Assembly (NCBI GenBank): GCA_016650435.1
Contig: JAENVT010000305.1
Span: forward strand, 1-6,335
DNA length: 6,335 bases
Reading direction: 5' to 3'
Source: Ilumatobacteraceae bacterium
GTDB lineage: Bacteria > Actinomycetota > Acidimicrobiia > Acidimicrobiales > Ilumatobacteraceae
Positions 5,984-6,335 of this stretch are shown here, in pieces. The notes beneath the pieces are model-generated. The model had not been told where the DNA came from, did not search any database, and saw nothing but the letters and a program-made list of their open reading frames with translations. A program made the translations under genes and the position numbers. Position 1 is the stretch's first letter. Every line of letters starts with the position of its first letter.

Positions 5984-6002
5984 AGGCGATAGCTGGGAGT
6001 TC

Positions 6003-6335
6003 ATGGCCAGCGAACTCGTCACCGCACTCGGGGAGGCGCTTTCGCGGTGTGCCGCGGCCGATCTTTCGGCGTTGTCGGCTGGTGATCTTGGCGAGATGGT
6101 GGTTGATTTGCGGCGTGTCGCGTCACGGTTGGAGGCTGAGATCGCCCGGGCCGTGCACGCTGCGTCAGTTGCAGAGGCGTGGCGTTCTACGGGTGCGACG
6201 TCGGTGGAGGCGTGGTTGGCTGCCGAGACGCAGGTGTCGATTCGTTCGGCACGTGATCAGGTCCGCCTGGCCGACACGTTGGCTGCTGCGCCGATCGTGG
6301 CCGAGAAGATGGCCGACGGTTCGTTGTCGCTCGAC
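6003..6335 (+). CDS. DUF222 (13E12/REP family) protein, 3' end missing
   Basis: An open frame of 111 codons from ATG 6003 to the window edge without a stop. The translation includes 'LSAGDLGEMVVDLRRVASRL', 'IARAVHAASVAEAWRSTGA', 'SVEAWLAAETQVSIRSAR' and 'LAAAPIVAEKMADGSLSLD', which follows the helical N-terminal DUF222 region found in 13E12-repeat and HNH-nuclease-like actinobacterial proteins. The full family is usually about 400-500 residues, with DUF222 followed by an HNH motif near the C-terminus; that part is outside the window. GGGAG (5995-5999) is only 3 bases from the ATG, so the ribosome site is poor and near-leaderless initiation is possible. Codons ending in T (GGT, GAT, CTT, GTT) look more frequent than in the neighbouring genes, a possible sign of transfer or of the family's spread by duplication. 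Regulation by LexA is predicted from the SOS box. The molecular function is not established. Confidence 0.85.
   Translation, partial: MASELVTALGEALSRCAAADLSALSAGDLGEMVVDLRRVASRLEAEIARAVHAASVAEAWRSTGATSVEAWLAAETQVSIRSARDQVRLADTLAAAPIVAEKMADGSLSLD

Overview
The window is high-GC, dense DNA from an actinobacterium. The surface-protein repeats of the first gene, the FMN nitroreductase, the alkylmercury-lyase-like protein and the DUF222/HNH-type gene at the right edge together suggest a marine or freshwater member of the Acidimicrobiia (Ilumatobacter-like). That placement is inferred from protein style, not from a marker gene.

Layout, left to right. (1) Bases 1-2493 (+) hold the 3' part of a large secreted protein: a parallel beta-helix of Asn/Gly-rich rungs, one fibronectin type III domain, then three tandem copies of a roughly 127-residue domain beginning near 'FDTRPG'. 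A 12-bp hairpin follows the stop codon. (2) Bases 2541-2652 are a compact control region: a sequence matching the LexA-independent (PafBC-type) DNA-damage promoter, a possible 7-codon leaderless ORF, four TGTAGAC direct repeats, and a -10 hexamer placed so that transcription would start at the ATG of the next gene. (3) Bases 2653-3822 (+) encode an AAA+ ATPase with a C-terminal winged helix. (4) Converging on it, bases 5113-3840 (-) are a two-gene operon: an unrecognised protein of about 200 residues, translationally coupled through TGATG to a MerB-family (alkylmercury lyase-like) protein that keeps the Cys/Asp/Cys catalytic pattern. (5) Divergent from that operon, bases 5215-5862 (+) encode an FMN-dependent nitroreductase-family protein with a strong ribosome binding site. 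(6) Bases 5863-6002 hold a pair of CACATGTG palindromes 41 bp apart, an AT-richer stretch and a perfect CGAAC-N4-GTTCG LexA (SOS) box. (7) Bases 6003-6335 (+) are the start of a DUF222 (13E12/REP-family) gene that runs off the window.

The main regulatory result is that two separate DNA-damage circuits appear in about 3.5 kb: a PafBC-type promoter before the AAA+ ATPase and a LexA box before the DUF222 gene. The TGTAGAC array overlapping the leaderless start of the ATPase is the least explained element and the best candidate for something new. No tRNA, rRNA, CRISPR array, insertion sequence or complete mobile element is visible.
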